A stretch of 64,000 bases of DNA. It comes from Butyricicoccus pullicaecorum. GTDB lineage: Bacteria; Bacillota; Clostridia; Oscillospirales; Butyricicoccaceae. The translations under genes and the position numbers were made by a program. This document shows positions 42,701 through 52,171 of the stretch, piece after piece. Position 1 is the first letter of the stretch; every line of letters begins with the position of its first letter. The notes under the pieces were generated by a model. That model was not told the origin of the DNA. It saw only the letters and a list, made by a program, of their open reading frames with translations, and ran no database searches. Location of the stretch: NCBI GenBank assembly GCA_018365995.1, contig JAGZIY010000002.1, forward strand, positions 124,001-188,000, written 5' to 3'.

Positions 42701-44734
42701 ATTGTTATATGCGTTTACGCCACCCGGCAGTGCATACTGTGTGCTATGCAGGTCAACGATATTCTGTATGCGGGATTCGATCGACCACGGATCACCTGCC
42801 TGCACCTGTTCCTGATAGGCAGATGCACGTTCACTCTTTCTAAAACGAGATGGATCACGCTTTAAAGCATACATAGAAGCAACCCAGAAACAAGAATGGC
42901 TGTTATAAGGAACCTTCGCATACTGTGCCTCGTTATTGGAAGACCAAATCACAACCGATGGATTGTTCTTATAACGCTCGATCATAGTTGCATTACGGTC
43001 AAGAACAGGCGCAACCCATTCTTTGTATTCGCCGACTTCTTTCGGTCCGGTTGGAACTCTTGCGCCAGTAAATGCTGCACGATGACTCTCAACATTTGCA
43101 TCCATACAGATATACAGCCCCAACTCATCTGCCAGATCATACATCACCGGATCATTCGGATAGTGTGCGGTACGGATTGCATTCAAATTATGCTGCTTCA
43201 TCGTAGTAAGATCAGTGAGATATTCCTGATAACCGACCGCATGTCCCTTTTCTACATCTGCATCATGACGGTTTACACCGCGCAGAACCATCTGCTTTCC
43301 ATTGATTTGAAGCTGCTCTAAGAATTTCCCATCTTCATTTTTCTTTTCCGTTCGAACCTTGCGCAAATCGCGGAAACCAATCCGTTCTACAATGGATTCA
43401 ATTGCTTTCCCATTTTCATCTGCCAGTACGATTTCCAAATAATAAAGGTTTGGCGTATCCGGGAACCACTTATCCGGATTTGTCACGGTCATTGTACTTG
43501 TGACGGTCGTACCCGCATCCCGAAGTTTATCCGCAGATGTCTTTCCAGCCGCCTTTACCAAAACAGACTGGTCCTGTGCACGTGCCACCTCATCACCGTT
43601 CTTATTACGCAATCTTACAGACACCTTATAGTTCTTATCCTGCGTATTTTTAAGACCACGAATGGTAGTTTCCAGATTTAGTTTTACATCGCTGTTTACC
43701 AAATCCTGCTGATTCTCAAATTCCGTCTTTACAAAATAGTCGCGGACTTCTGCTTCTCCCTTGGAATACAGATACACATCACGATAAATACCGCTCTGAC
43801 GAATAAAATCCTGATTTTCCAGCCAGCTGCCAATCGACCAGCGGAACACCTTCAAAGCAATTGTATTTTCTCCGTCTTGCAAATACGGGGTAATGTTGAA
43901 ATCATGTGCTGTAAAGCTATCCGTAGAATATCCTACTGGCTTCCCATTGACATACAGATAATATGCAGACTCTACACTTTGAAGTGAAATAAAGGTCTCA
44001 CGATTCTCCCAGCCCTCATCCAGTGTAAAGCTTGTGCGGTAATAACCAACCGGATTCTTTTCCGTTGGTGCCTGCGGCGTTACATAATCCTCCTTTTCCA
44101 GATTATCTGCCCATGGAAATCCATGGTTTGTGTACATTGGTTCATCATACTTAAAGGTTCCATCTGGATTGCGATAAGTCTGCCAAGATGCCGGAACATA
44201 TTCCTTTTGGAAATCATTTCCTGTGTAATCCTTGGATAGCCATTCCTTATCTTTTTTCTCTGCCTCGGCTGGATTGTCTACGAGAGCAAACTCCCACTCT
44301 GTTCCAGACAGCTTCTTATAATAGGGCGATGTGTCTGCACCAACCTCGTCCAAAACACTTTTTTCAGCCGCAAATGCCTTTTCTGCATCATCATAAGAAA
44401 TAAACTGTGTTTTTGCGCGCTCACGATTGATTCCTACGGTTTCAATATCGTCAAACCATTCCTTTCCCGTGATGTCTGCCTGTGTTCCATCCTGTGTAAA
44501 GCGGATGCTGTTCTGAAAATAGGATTCATAGAGATCCAAAACATTATCATAAGTCTGTTTTGCATCCAGCTTTTGCGTATTTGGCGCACTGCTCAAAACA
44601 TTCCTGTAGGATAATTCGGTTTGGACATTGCTGACTGGCTCCTGTGTAGCTGCTGCAAATGCACTGGGCATACAGCCAAACAGCATTGCACCAGATAGTG
44701 TACCTGCAATCCACCTTTTCGCTTTGCTTTGCAT
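39704..44734 (-). CDS. lacZ: Surface-anchored LacZ-type beta-galactosidase with SLH domains
   Basis: 1676-residue secreted enzyme. Order: signal peptide (about 1-28, WIAGTLSGAMLFGCMPSAFA); an extra N-terminal region of about 200 residues; GH2 sugar-binding, Ig and TIM-barrel domains to about 800; the beta-galactosidase small-chain domain (about 900-1240); a cadherin-like sandwich (KSISVNGKPVEGFSSEKTEYD); an InlB/Flg_new repeat (about 1400-1470, GYTFAGWWNYNF); a Lys/Pro/Glu linker; and SLH repeats from about 1510. Catalytic Glu residues are in IWSSNNEAQ (acid/base) and VHSEYDHAMG (nucleophile), with metal ligands in ANVESH. It should release galactose outside the cell. ATG 44734 follows GAGGAG. 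The third SLH repeat is shortened. Confidence 0.93.
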   Translation of the reverse strand: MQSKAKRWIAGTLSGAMLFGCMPSAFAAATQEPVSNVQTELSYRNVLSSAPNTQKLDAKQTYDNVLDLYESYFQNSIRFTQDGTQADITGKEWFDDIETVGINRERAKTQFISYDDAEKAFAAEKSVLDEVGADTSPYYKKLSGTEWEFALVDNPAEAEKKDKEWLSKDYTGNDFQKEYVPASWQTYRNPDGTFKYDEPMYTNHGFPWADNLEKEDYVTPQAPTEKNPVGYYRTSFTLDEGWENRETFISLQSVESAYYLYVNGKPVGYSTDSFTAHDFNITPYLQDGENTIALKVFRWSIGSWLENQDFIRQSGIYRDVYLYSKGEAEVRDYFVKTEFENQQDLVNSDVKLNLETTIRGLKNTQDKNYKVSVRLRNKNGDEVARAQDQSVLVKAAGKTSADKLRDAGTTVTSTMTVTNPDKWFPDTPNLYYLEIVLADENGKAIESIVERIGFRDLRKVRTEKKNEDGKFLEQLQINGKQMVLRGVNRHDADVEKGHAVGYQEYLTDLTTMKQHNLNAIRTAHYPNDPVMYDLADELGLYICMDANVESHRAAFTGARVPTGPKEVGEYKEWVAPVLDRNATMIERYKNNPSVVIWSSNNEAQYAKVPYNSHSCFWVASMYALKRDPSRFRKSERASAYQEQVQAGDPWSIESRIQNIVDLHSTQYALPGGVNAYNNVQPYVHSEYDHAMGQSYGNAKEHWDVIRNRDNVNGGFIWDYIDQSIRTVNKDDTSDEFWGYGGDWIDKKYNDNAFCGNGLVYADHTPSPKLKEAKKVHQQVNFYLANPNVAPTDTVIVKMVNEYENTPLSAFDITWSIYKNSDSDKPLAKQTITSSLGAMKGLSINTNFEEVAINLASVLPDFTPVAGEDYFLDFSVKLKEDVNWGAKAGFEVAHEQFELDFTERTEQPSMDVQKIPAFESVSEKGNNVILTGTTDQKQKFEITLNKEKGTIDSYKLEDQVVMTAGPEQSIYRAQTYNDTTAYWDEKSQNAGASDKLSEVQVKLDTDSAKNKVTMSMTGKMPVDAVMGMSYEIYGNGEIIVLDQFSPKSDFAKEGGLAKVGSRMIVNNSYDNFKYYGRGPWDTYVDRESAARIGIYENKVSDSFDDKMLKPQENGNHTDVRWTSLTNDQGTGLLVSANGTVEVSALPYTAEELNSKSYDEAQYRHPNKVPKRQDTIVWNIDYKQRGVSDTAFMGHTPLDGYQVPTNQDYSYSYRITPITGQSDVARISSEKYRVETEADAVKSISVNGKPVEGFSSEKTEYDVTLDAQASAVEITAEGSNIEVIDRRNGTFAVSGKGEGGSQTYVVKVTRAVEDSGYSAEDAQVSLEEAAPLVDGKAEPIPVVKTADGKLLIDGIDFVVEYEGNTEAGKTATATIQFKGAYHGDAIVKEFTVGDQKTVMRTIDFQTDGGTEMQSMQLADGTLLKEKDIPQPTKSGYTFAGWWNYNFTQAFDFNQPIAQDTTLYAKWTEDAGGADKPEQKPEDKPEDKPEQKPEQKPADKPTASIKTIDTVAGKAESVAAYTDLETHWAKDAIAWAVTNKLFVGAYPTQFEPDSAMTRGMLVTVLYRLAGQPAAGQSTFTDIPADAYYKNAVAWASGLDLVAGIGDGKFAPDENVTCGQLVKILHQFVGGTSDSVDTIVWAEQEGLLSDMPEGTDLKPENEATRAQVASMLMRLQQKKA

Positions 44735-44782
44735 ATTACGTTTGCTCCTCTTAAATGTTTCTTTCTTTTTAACCTCGATACA

Positions 44783-44828
44783 TAAAAAAGCAAGAGTCTT
44801 AACCACATGGAAAAGACTCCTGCTTTTG
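44783..44828 (-). terminator. Hairpin terminator between the two GH2 genes
   Basis: AAAAGCAGGAGTCTT pairs with AAGACTCTTGCTTTT (one bulge); on the minus strand a T-run follows. It most simply ends the 44934-51647 gene. Only about 50 bases remain to the lacZ start, so it may sit inside the lacZ leader. Confidence 0.8.
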
Positions 44829-44858
44829 CCTTACCCCCATGTATTCACTATATGATTC

Positions 44859-44882
44859 TCGGTAAAGCTTAGATTTTACCGA
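44859..44882. promoter_or_regulatory. Perfect dyad upstream of lacZ (possible operator)
   Basis: TCGGTAAA (44859-44866) and TTTACCGA (44875-44882) form a perfect 8-base inverted repeat with an 8-base centre. It lacks a T-run, so is not a terminator. Size and position fit a dimeric regulator such as a LacI- or AraC-type protein (inference). Confidence 0.5.
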
Positions 44883-44933
44883 AAAATTTGATATATTTTA
44901 TACATGGTAAAATGATACAATTCATGATTTCAT

Positions 44934-47900
44934 TCAGATTGACGGACCTTCTGAGACCGGATTCGCGCTTGGCATCGCCTTATGGTTCTTCTGCTCAAAG
45001 CGCATCAGAATAGTTGCAACCTGCGCACGTGTTGCCGAGCCTGATGGTGTCAGTGTTCCATCGGACATACCCGACAAAAATCCCTCCTGAACAGCCCATG
45101 CAACTGCATTTTGTGCCCATGCACTGATTGCATCAGAATCCTTAAATGTCATATCTGTTACAGATACCGCAGGAGATCCTGCAAACTTATACAGAATCAC
45201 TGCCAGCTGCTCACGGGTGATATTACTGTCTGGCGCAAAATGACCTTCACCAACGCCAGATACCAGATTCATCTGACTTGCCCATGCAACTGCATTCTTA
45301 TAATACGCATCTTCCGGAATGTCCACAAACTGGTTCTGTCCAAGAGTGGGCTGACCTGCCAAGCGGTGCAGCACAGTTGCCAGCATACCACGTGTCATTG
45401 CGCTGTCCGGTGCAAACTGTGTATCCGAAACACCTGCAAACAGCTTATTGGTAACAGCCCATGTGACTGCATCTTGCGCCCAATGTGTCTGTACATCCTC
45501 ATATGCCTTGATTACCTCTGGATTGCCCGGAACAGTCGGGATAATGTCCACCTTCGGTGCTTCTGGCTTCTGCTCAGGTTCACTTGGTTTTTCCTCTGGC
45601 TTCTCTTCCGGCTTTTCCTCCGGTTTCTCTTCTGGCTTTTCAGGTCTTTCCGGTCTGGAGGAATTGCCAGCAGCCGACTCTCTCCAGCCTGCATAAAGGG
45701 TCAAATCATCATATACTGGTGCGTCAAAGTTATACAGATTATTCAGTGATGCATCGGTATACCAACCGCAGAAAACATATCTTCCGCGATCCGGCTCGTC
45801 TGGTTCGCTCACACGCTGACCATCCGGAACAGTAACAGGCGCAATCTCAGAGCCACCATTGCTTTCAAACCGAACAGTATGGCTTGCCTGTTCTGCAACA
45901 AAGTTAATTGTATAAACCTGTGCATTACCAGTATTTCCGTCCTCTGGACTAATGAACACAACCGCACTGTCACCAACACCAGATGCCTGCTTTACGTTCA
46001 CAAAGGCATTATTGTTGACTTCAACTGTAACCTGCGGAATTTGCTCGCCCTCACGCAGCTGAACATTCAAAGTATTTTCTTCGAAGTCATGCAGGCGGTT
46101 TTCACCATTGAGCGAAATCGAAGATACTTCAAAGTCACTCGCAAGTGTTTCCTTCGGCTCCATGCCGTATACTTCGAATTCTTCCAGACCAACCCACTGA
46201 TTACTCTGTGGAGTCAAGGAAACGCGAATTGCACATGTTGTAACAGGCTCAAAGGAAATGTCAACCATTTTCTTGAAATCGCTACTATCTGGTACAGATG
46301 GCTTGGTACCTTCATACTTAACCTCTGTCCAGTTATCCTTGTCCTGAAGTGCACTGTTTTCCCAATCCTTAACCGTATGGTTTTTGGAGGCATCGTACGT
46401 AAATGAAGACGGACCTGTATAATACTCAATCTTGTAGTCCGTTGGCAATGCTACCTTATTCGCACCGTTTCCATCTTCTTGTGTAAATCCAACAGATACA
46501 CGATCTACAACACGAGGTGTAACACTGGAACCTGAACCTAAGATAACACCCATCCAGTTCTGATCGGTATGATATGTACCTCTTTCCCAGTCACTCCAAA
46601 TTTTCTTGCCTTCACCAGTCACAAAATCCTTGTTTCCATCTGTTGCATTAAATGGGTTATCATTTTGAGGTCCAACCCAACCAATTGCAAGCGGCATATC
46701 CTCTTTGCTGGTATTGAGCGCGATATTCTCGTCAGATGAGGTTCCTTCTACAAAACGAATGGTTGCAGAAGCCTTGATATCCGTACCTGTTACCTCACCT
46801 GAAACCGTAACTGTACCTGTCTCCTCAGATACTGGTTCCCACTTAACGGCAAGCTGTTCTTCTGTACCATCATTAAAGCGTGCTGTTACGCTGTCCGGTA
46901 ATTCCGGTGCAAATCCTTCCATTGCAACCATATATACAGGGTCAACGCTGTGAACACCACGTACAACCACGGTTGCTCTTGGTCTTAACAGTTCTCCATC
47001 AACAGTACCTTCCACAATAAACTTGTTTACGCGGTTATACTGTTCTTCCGGAATCTCATCCCATACAACAGGCACAGGCTTTACCTGTCCAGTAGACATA
47101 TTTGCTTTTACGGTTTCTGGCATTTCTGGCTTTTGACCCAGTTCTGTTGTAACCTGAAGCGGCTCATACGACTGCACCTTTGATTCTACACCCAAAACCT
47201 CTGCAACACAAAGGCGGATTTCTGCGGCAGTCATGAATTTATTTCCCGGTTTTGTTTCTATACCATACAGACGAATATATTTTGCCTTGACCGCTCCGCC
47301 AAATGGTGCCAGTTTCCAACCAGCGCTTGCTTCCCAAGTACCAGTCGCAACCTTTGACCATTCAGCTCCATCGATACTTGTCTCAATGTAATACTGGGTA
47401 ATCGTACCATTGAGTTCGCCCTTACGTGGCAAATAACGCAGCGCATTGAGCATAGTTGGCTCTTCAAGTTCTAACTGAATGAAACGCTCCTCTGGATATT
47501 CGGACAAGTTATCATGTCCCTCACCTTCACCCCAACGGCTGTGCCACCAGTCATTTTCATTTCCGTTGACTGCAAAGGACGGAGGTCCATCATTGCCAGC
47601 CGGTTCATTCCAGCTTGGCGCATATGCTGTCATCTTTCGGTAATCATAATCCTTAGAATCATCATCAGCACTCGGTACATTACCGCTGTTGTTTCCAAGC
47701 CGAATGGTATACATACCCTGCTTTGTGTGATCCTCTGACTCTGTCAGAATACGAATTACCCTGCTGTCCAGCGGCAAAACGGTCACACTGGCATTGTCCT
47801 TACCAACAGCTACAACATCCTGCTCAGTCACTTCTACTTCTGGTATATTAAATATGTAGTTGTCAAGTGTACCTTGTTCTGCAACATGTGTTCCAACCTT

Positions 47901-50900
47901 TAGAGACTCCAGCTTATCGGTGGAACCAACAGAAAAGCTTGGAATACCTACATACAATTCCGACTCTACCAGCTGTACTTGTTCTTCAAATTCCAGCTTC
48001 ATCCATTCAGCAGATACCATTTCAAACGCATAGGTCAGAACAGTCATTCCATTTTCAGTATCTTTACTTACCTCTGCATTTACGTCCTGCCAGTTTGTAG
48101 AGTCCGGCGCCCATTTCACATGAATCTTACTAGCGTCTACGTCACCCTTTAAATACAGTTTAACCTGTGTCACGTTCTGCGCAGTATCATATCCGAACTT
48201 AACTGCACCATTTCCTGTCCAAGCAGCATCTGTTGCAGACTTCTTACCATCACAAAGAGTGCCTTTCAGATTGTCTGCTCTCTGCACACCTGCCGCTTCA
48301 TGTTCCACTGTACGTGCACTTGGCGCTACATTACCGCCCAGATTGACTTCACCCTTAGAGACACGAATGGTTGCGGTTGGGTGCATCTCCTGACCAAATA
48401 CCTGCGCTGTACCTGAAACAACGTAAGTACCCTCTTCGTTCAGATTCAGATTGCTGTCATCCCACTGTACTTCAAAAGATGCTTCGGAAATCTCTCCGTT
48501 CTCCATAACTGCTGGTAAAACCTGCGGCAGGTTGGCAGTCGTAGAGCCGGCTCTGACAGCTGCGGAATAGTTTTTCAGCGCTGCCACATCCTCCATCATC
48601 ATGACATTGACAGAAACGCCTAAACTTCTGTTGTTTCCCAAGTCCAGCACGCCGTTAATCTTGGAAACACCCTCATTGTGAATGTCCAGCTGCTGTGTAT
48701 CCCAGCTTACGTTTCTCATTTCATGCTTGTCTTCGCCGTAGTTTACCTTGAGTTGTGTTGGCAGCTCCGGCTGATTTCCCAGCTTTACGTAATAGTTTTT
48801 GGAATACTCTAGGCTAACAACAGAATTATCCGCTGCTGGTGCATCTGCATCAGCTGTCGTTGTTACCTCTACAGAACCTGTTTCCAAACCGTTTGCTTTT
48901 GCTGTTACAGTAAACTCACCTGACTTGTTTGTAGACTGTACAATTGCAAGCAGCTTGCCGCGTGCCGCATTTCGGCTCGAATTGGTATACGGAGTATGGT
49001 CAGACTGTTTGCCATTGTCCAGAGCCAGCAGCTTGCCCTCTCCGGTAACCTCAACAGAAATTTCCGGTTCCGCACCATTTACAAATTTTCCAGTGGAATC
49101 CTCCACATCAATTGTAATATAACTCAAATCCTTACCGTCCGCGGTAATCTCTGTGCGATCTGCGGAAACATCAAGCTTTGCGGCTTTTTCAGTTGTCTCT
49201 ACTGTATGACGTCCCTCAGTTTTAGCAATTGGAGTTGTTCCATTCGCTTCAAATGCTTTCGCTGTCAACTTACCTTCCGCATACGGTACACTAAATGTTG
49301 CATACAAGCTCTGATGCCCACTCTTTGCTTGGAATGTGTTTTCTTCTGCCGTTCCCTTTGTCATCTCACCTTTTTCATAGGTTTGATAAGTATAGTTTCC
49401 ATTTCCATCAGTATTACTCTTATTTGTTTTTGCCTTAGCAACACCGATTTCTTTCTCTACGCCATCTTTACCTGTAAAATACAGCTTAACAACTGGTGCA
49501 TCGCTGTAAACAACGACTTCTACTTTATTATTGGTATCCTTTTGGACATCAGTTTCATTCCAAGTCGGCAGGACGTGTAATGTTGTGGCCTTATTATTCC
49601 ACTGGCTCTGGTAGAAATAATAGGAGTCCTTCGGGAAACCAGTCGTATCAATGATACCAAAATAAGAAGACTTTGGTGCAACATTGAAGTCATTTGTTGT
49701 AGAACCTGAACCAATACCATTCCACGGAGTTGGCTCACCTAAATAGTCAAAGCCTGTCCATACAAATTCACCGGCATTGTAATCGAAACGAATGGTACGC
49801 CACCAAGCATCACTTGCAACCGCACCCCAACCAACAGCACTCTTATCATAAGCAGTCAACAGCTGATTGCCTGTCTGAACCGCACCGCCTTGTGTGGGTC
49901 CCTTATACTCATAGACACCGCGGCTATTTACAGCAGATGCCGTCTCAGAACCGTATGTTTTCCAGCCTTTCTGATTCCACTGGGTCATCTTATCCTCACT
50001 GGCATAGTTTAATCCGACTATGCCACCGTTATCATTGACTACCTGTGCAACCTCAAACGCCTCATTACCACCATGATTGTTATTTTGACCAAAGGTTGTT
50101 GGGCGAGTCGGATCAACTTCCTTTACCCAATTGATTAAATCTTGTGCAATGCTATCGTAATTAGAGAAGTTTGCACCGCCATCTAAGCCTTCAAAAATCT
50201 CATTGCCCAGAGACCACATGATAACAGAAGGGGCATTCTTGCCGCGCTCAACCATGGACTTGGTATCAAACTCAGCCCATGTCATATTTGGCGCACCGCC
50301 CTCAATCTCATTATCTGCACCAATCTGTGCATTAAAGTGCTTTGCATAGTCGTTGCTGTTGCCGTTCTTTGGATTGCTCCAAGTATCAAACACCTCATCA
50401 ATGACCAGCATACCTTGCTCATTACAGATTTCAATCAGGCTCTGTGATGCTGGGTTATGAGTAACACGAATCGCATTACAGCCCATATCCTTCAAAATCT
50501 CGACCTGACGTTCAATTGCACGACGCCATGCCTCACCACCAAGTGCGCCCTGATCATGGTGCATACATACACCGCGCAGCTTCATCTGTTCGCCATTTAG
50601 TGAAAAGCCTGTTTTTTGATCAAAGTCAAAATAGCGGAAACCGAATTCGGTTTCATAGGTATCAATCACCTGTTCGCCCTTTTTGACCATCGTACGTACA
50701 ACATACATGGTCTGATCGCCCTGATCCCATACATTCCACTTTTCAGGGTTTGAGACGACCAAACTGCTTTCTACGGTTGTACTCTCGCCGGCAGCCAACG
50801 TATCCACTTGTGCCGTTGTGGTTTCAATGACTTCTTCACTGCCTTTTTTCAGGACAGCGCTTTCAATCGAAATTCCCTCTGCCGCTCCATTGCTGTCGTT

Positions 50901-51647
50901 GGCAATTTCTGTCGTGAGTTCCACAGTACCTGTACCATTCTGAATATCTGGTGTTCGGACAGTCACACCATTGGGCGCAACGTGAACTGGGTCGGTAACT
51001 GTCAGTGTTACATCGCGATAAATACCACTGCCTGAGTACCAGCGGCTGGAGGGAATCTGATTATTCACCTTAACAGCCAATACATTTTCGCCGTCCTCCA
51101 GCAAATCAGCCGGCAGTTCAAAAGAAAACGCGGTGTAGCCATATGGATGAGAGCCAAGCTTGTGACCGTTCAGATATACTTCGGCATTCATATACACACC
51201 ATCAAAATGAATGGACAGGCGCTTGGTCGTTTTCCATGTAGGATCTACCGTAAAGGTCTTACGATACCAACCCACACCACCGGGCAAATAACCACTTTCT
51301 GCCTCACCAGAAGCTGTATACGGCTGATCGATGCTGTAATCATGTGGTAAGGTGACATCCTGCCACATTGCATCATTAAAAGCCGGCGCCTCAGCCCCGG
51401 AAGCATCCCCCAAATTGAACCTCCAGTGATCATTGAAATTGATCGTGCGCTCCGCACCCGTATATGAATTCACATATATGGTTTCTACGGGCGATGAGGT
51501 TTGGGTATGGCTATTTGCGACATCGCGTCGGATTTCTGTTGCAAATGCTGCTGGAACTGTACCAGCCGTCATGATTGTTGCCACGAACAGTGCAGTCAAC
51601 CGACACGGCATATGTCCTCGTCCGCTGTTATGATGCCGCATACGCAT
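44934..51647 (-). CDS. Giant secreted GH2 beta-galactosidase (BgaA-like) with carbohydrate-binding and SLH domains
   Basis: 2237 residues. Signal peptide (to about 36), then GH2 sugar-binding, Ig and catalytic domains to about 640. The acid/base Glu is in IMWSLGNEIFEG (about 480) and the nucleophile Glu in TYGSETASA (about 567). Next are GH2 C-terminal/DUF4982-like and invasin-like Ig domains (about 700-950), Big_4-type Ig domains, a discoidin/CBM32-like domain (about 1335-1470), two more Big_4-like units, a second discoidin-like domain (about 1640-1830), an InlB/Flg_new repeat (about 1925-1990), an EEKP-repeat linker, and three SLH repeats (about 2046-2220). The layout resembles pneumococcal BgaA, which removes terminal galactose from glycans. 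ATG follows AGGAGG. Confidence 0.92.
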   Translation of the reverse strand: MRMRHHNSGRGHMPCRLTALFVATIMTAGTVPAAFATEIRRDVANSHTQTSSPVETIYVNSYTGAERTINFNDHWRFNLGDASGAEAPAFNDAMWQDVTLPHDYSIDQPYTASGEAESGYLPGGVGWYRKTFTVDPTWKTTKRLSIHFDGVYMNAEVYLNGHKLGSHPYGYTAFSFELPADLLEDGENVLAVKVNNQIPSSRWYSGSGIYRDVTLTVTDPVHVAPNGVTVRTPDIQNGTGTVELTTEIANDSNGAAEGISIESAVLKKGSEEVIETTTAQVDTLAAGESTTVESSLVVSNPEKWNVWDQGDQTMYVVRTMVKKGEQVIDTYETEFGFRYFDFDQKTGFSLNGEQMKLRGVCMHHDQGALGGEAWRRAIERQVEILKDMGCNAIRVTHNPASQSLIEICNEQGMLVIDEVFDTWSNPKNGNSNDYAKHFNAQIGADNEIEGGAPNMTWAEFDTKSMVERGKNAPSVIMWSLGNEIFEGLDGGANFSNYDSIAQDLINWVKEVDPTRPTTFGQNNNHGGNEAFEVAQVVNDNGGIVGLNYASEDKMTQWNQKGWKTYGSETASAVNSRGVYEYKGPTQGGAVQTGNQLLTAYDKSAVGWGAVASDAWWRTIRFDYNAGEFVWTGFDYLGEPTPWNGIGSGSTTNDFNVAPKSSYFGIIDTTGFPKDSYYFYQSQWNNKATTLHVLPTWNETDVQKDTNNKVEVVVYSDAPVVKLYFTGKDGVEKEIGVAKAKTNKSNTDGNGNYTYQTYEKGEMTKGTAEENTFQAKSGHQSLYATFSVPYAEGKLTAKAFEANGTTPIAKTEGRHTVETTEKAAKLDVSADRTEITADGKDLSYITIDVEDSTGKFVNGAEPEISVEVTGEGKLLALDNGKQSDHTPYTNSSRNAARGKLLAIVQSTNKSGEFTVTAKANGLETGSVEVTTTADADAPAADNSVVSLEYSKNYYVKLGNQPELPTQLKVNYGEDKHEMRNVSWDTQQLDIHNEGVSKINGVLDLGNNRSLGVSVNVMMMEDVAALKNYSAAVRAGSTTANLPQVLPAVMENGEISEASFEVQWDDSNLNLNEEGTYVVSGTAQVFGQEMHPTATIRVSKGEVNLGGNVAPSARTVEHEAAGVQRADNLKGTLCDGKKSATDAAWTGNGAVKFGYDTAQNVTQVKLYLKGDVDASKIHVKWAPDSTNWQDVNAEVSKDTENGMTVLTYAFEMVSAEWMKLEFEEQVQLVESELYVGIPSFSVGSTDKLESLKVGTHVAEQGTLDNYIFNIPEVEVTEQDVVAVGKDNASVTVLPLDSRVIRILTESEDHTKQGMYTIRLGNNSGNVPSADDDSKDYDYRKMTAYAPSWNEPAGNDGPPSFAVNGNENDWWHSRWGEGEGHDNLSEYPEERFIQLELEEPTMLNALRYLPRKGELNGTITQYYIETSIDGAEWSKVATGTWEASAGWKLAPFGGAVKAKYIRLYGIETKPGNKFMTAAEIRLCVAEVLGVESKVQSYEPLQVTTELGQKPEMPETVKANMSTGQVKPVPVVWDEIPEEQYNRVNKFIVEGTVDGELLRPRATVVVRGVHSVDPVYMVAMEGFAPELPDSVTARFNDGTEEQLAVKWEPVSEETGTVTVSGEVTGTDIKASATIRFVEGTSSDENIALNTSKEDMPLAIGWVGPQNDNPFNATDGNKDFVTGEGKKIWSDWERGTYHTDQNWMGVILGSGSSVTPRVVDRVSVGFTQEDGNGANKVALPTDYKIEYYTGPSSFTYDASKNHTVKDWENSALQDKDNWTEVKYEGTKPSVPDSSDFKKMVDISFEPVTTCAIRVSLTPQSNQWVGLEEFEVYGMEPKETLASDFEVSSISLNGENRLHDFEENTLNVQLREGEQIPQVTVEVNNNAFVNVKQASGVGDSAVVFISPEDGNTGNAQVYTINFVAEQASHTVRFESNGGSEIAPVTVPDGQRVSEPDEPDRGRYVFCGWYTDASLNNLYNFDAPVYDDLTLYAGWRESAAGNSSRPERPEKPEEKPEEKPEEKPEEKPSEPEQKPEAPKVDIIPTVPGNPEVIKAYEDVQTHWAQDAVTWAVTNKLFAGVSDTQFAPDSAMTRGMLATVLHRLAGQPTLGQNQFVDIPEDAYYKNAVAWASQMNLVSGVGEGHFAPDSNITREQLAVILYKFAGSPAVSVTDMTFKDSDAISAWAQNAVAWAVQEGFLSGMSDGTLTPSGSATRAQVATILMRFEQKNHKAMPSANPVSEGPSI

Positions 51648-51691
51648 TATTGCATCCTCCTATCTTTTTACAGACTCGTCTTTGTATTTGT

Positions 51692-51721
51692 ATTATCTCA
51701 GATTTTCCTATTCTTTGTAAA
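51692..51721 (-). promoter_or_regulatory. Promoter of the giant GH2 gene
   Basis: Minus strand -35 TTTACA (51716-51721), 18-base spacer, -10 GATAAT (51692-51697). The intergenic stretch 51648-52171 is AT-rich and otherwise holds only the divergent response-regulator promoters; no gene is seen between 51725 and 52045. Confidence 0.65.
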
Positions 51722-52048
51722 TCATCATTTCCCACGAAATTGTTACATCTTTACTATGCACTTTTACTAAAATTTTCCTTTGCGTTTTTTCATCAATATT
51801 TCATATATGCCCCGTTTTTTGTCTGTTTTACACACTTTCCTGTATTTTATTTCATATTACAGAAAATATGGGCAGGAAACCGCGAACACCTCTCCTTTCC
51901 CATTTGACACTACCTGTATAACAGCACTGCTTTTGTAACATATACGATAAATCAGAATACAATCTGCGAACCATCCACATGCAGAAATCATCCTTTTGAA
52001 TCGCACATTTTCTAATTTACCCATTTTTTACATGTGAAGTATCTACAA

Positions 52049-52078
52049 TTTACATCATTTTGATAGAATAATTATAAT
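52049..52078 (+). promoter_or_regulatory. Upstream promoter of the two-component operon
   Basis: -35 TTTACA (52049-52054), 18-base spacer, perfect -10 TATAAT (52073-52078). First of two tandem promoters. Confidence 0.6.
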
Positions 52079-52092
52079 ATGCCGGGATTCTC

Positions 52093-52121
52093 TTGTGAAA
52101 AGCAGCGAAAAAAGCTATACT
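52093..52121 (+). promoter_or_regulatory. Downstream promoter of the two-component operon
   Basis: -35 TTGTGA (52093-52098), 17-base spacer, -10 TATACT (52116-52121), about 45 bases before the gene. Tandem promoters suggest two inputs to expression. Confidence 0.7.
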
Positions 52122-52171
52122 CATTTTAATGGGATACCCCTCACAATCTATTAAATAAAGAGAGATGTCAT

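Noticed and set aside
41930..42865. 311-codon plus-strand frame within lacZ
   Set aside because: Antisense to the catalytic part of a clear GH2 enzyme; composition is Cys/Ile/His-rich as expected for a shadow.
40250..45665. Short tandem repeats at 40250-40325 and 45560-45650 that look like a repeat array
   Set aside because: They are in-frame coding repeats for Lys/Pro/Glu linkers of the two surface enzymes, too short and unspaced for CRISPR.
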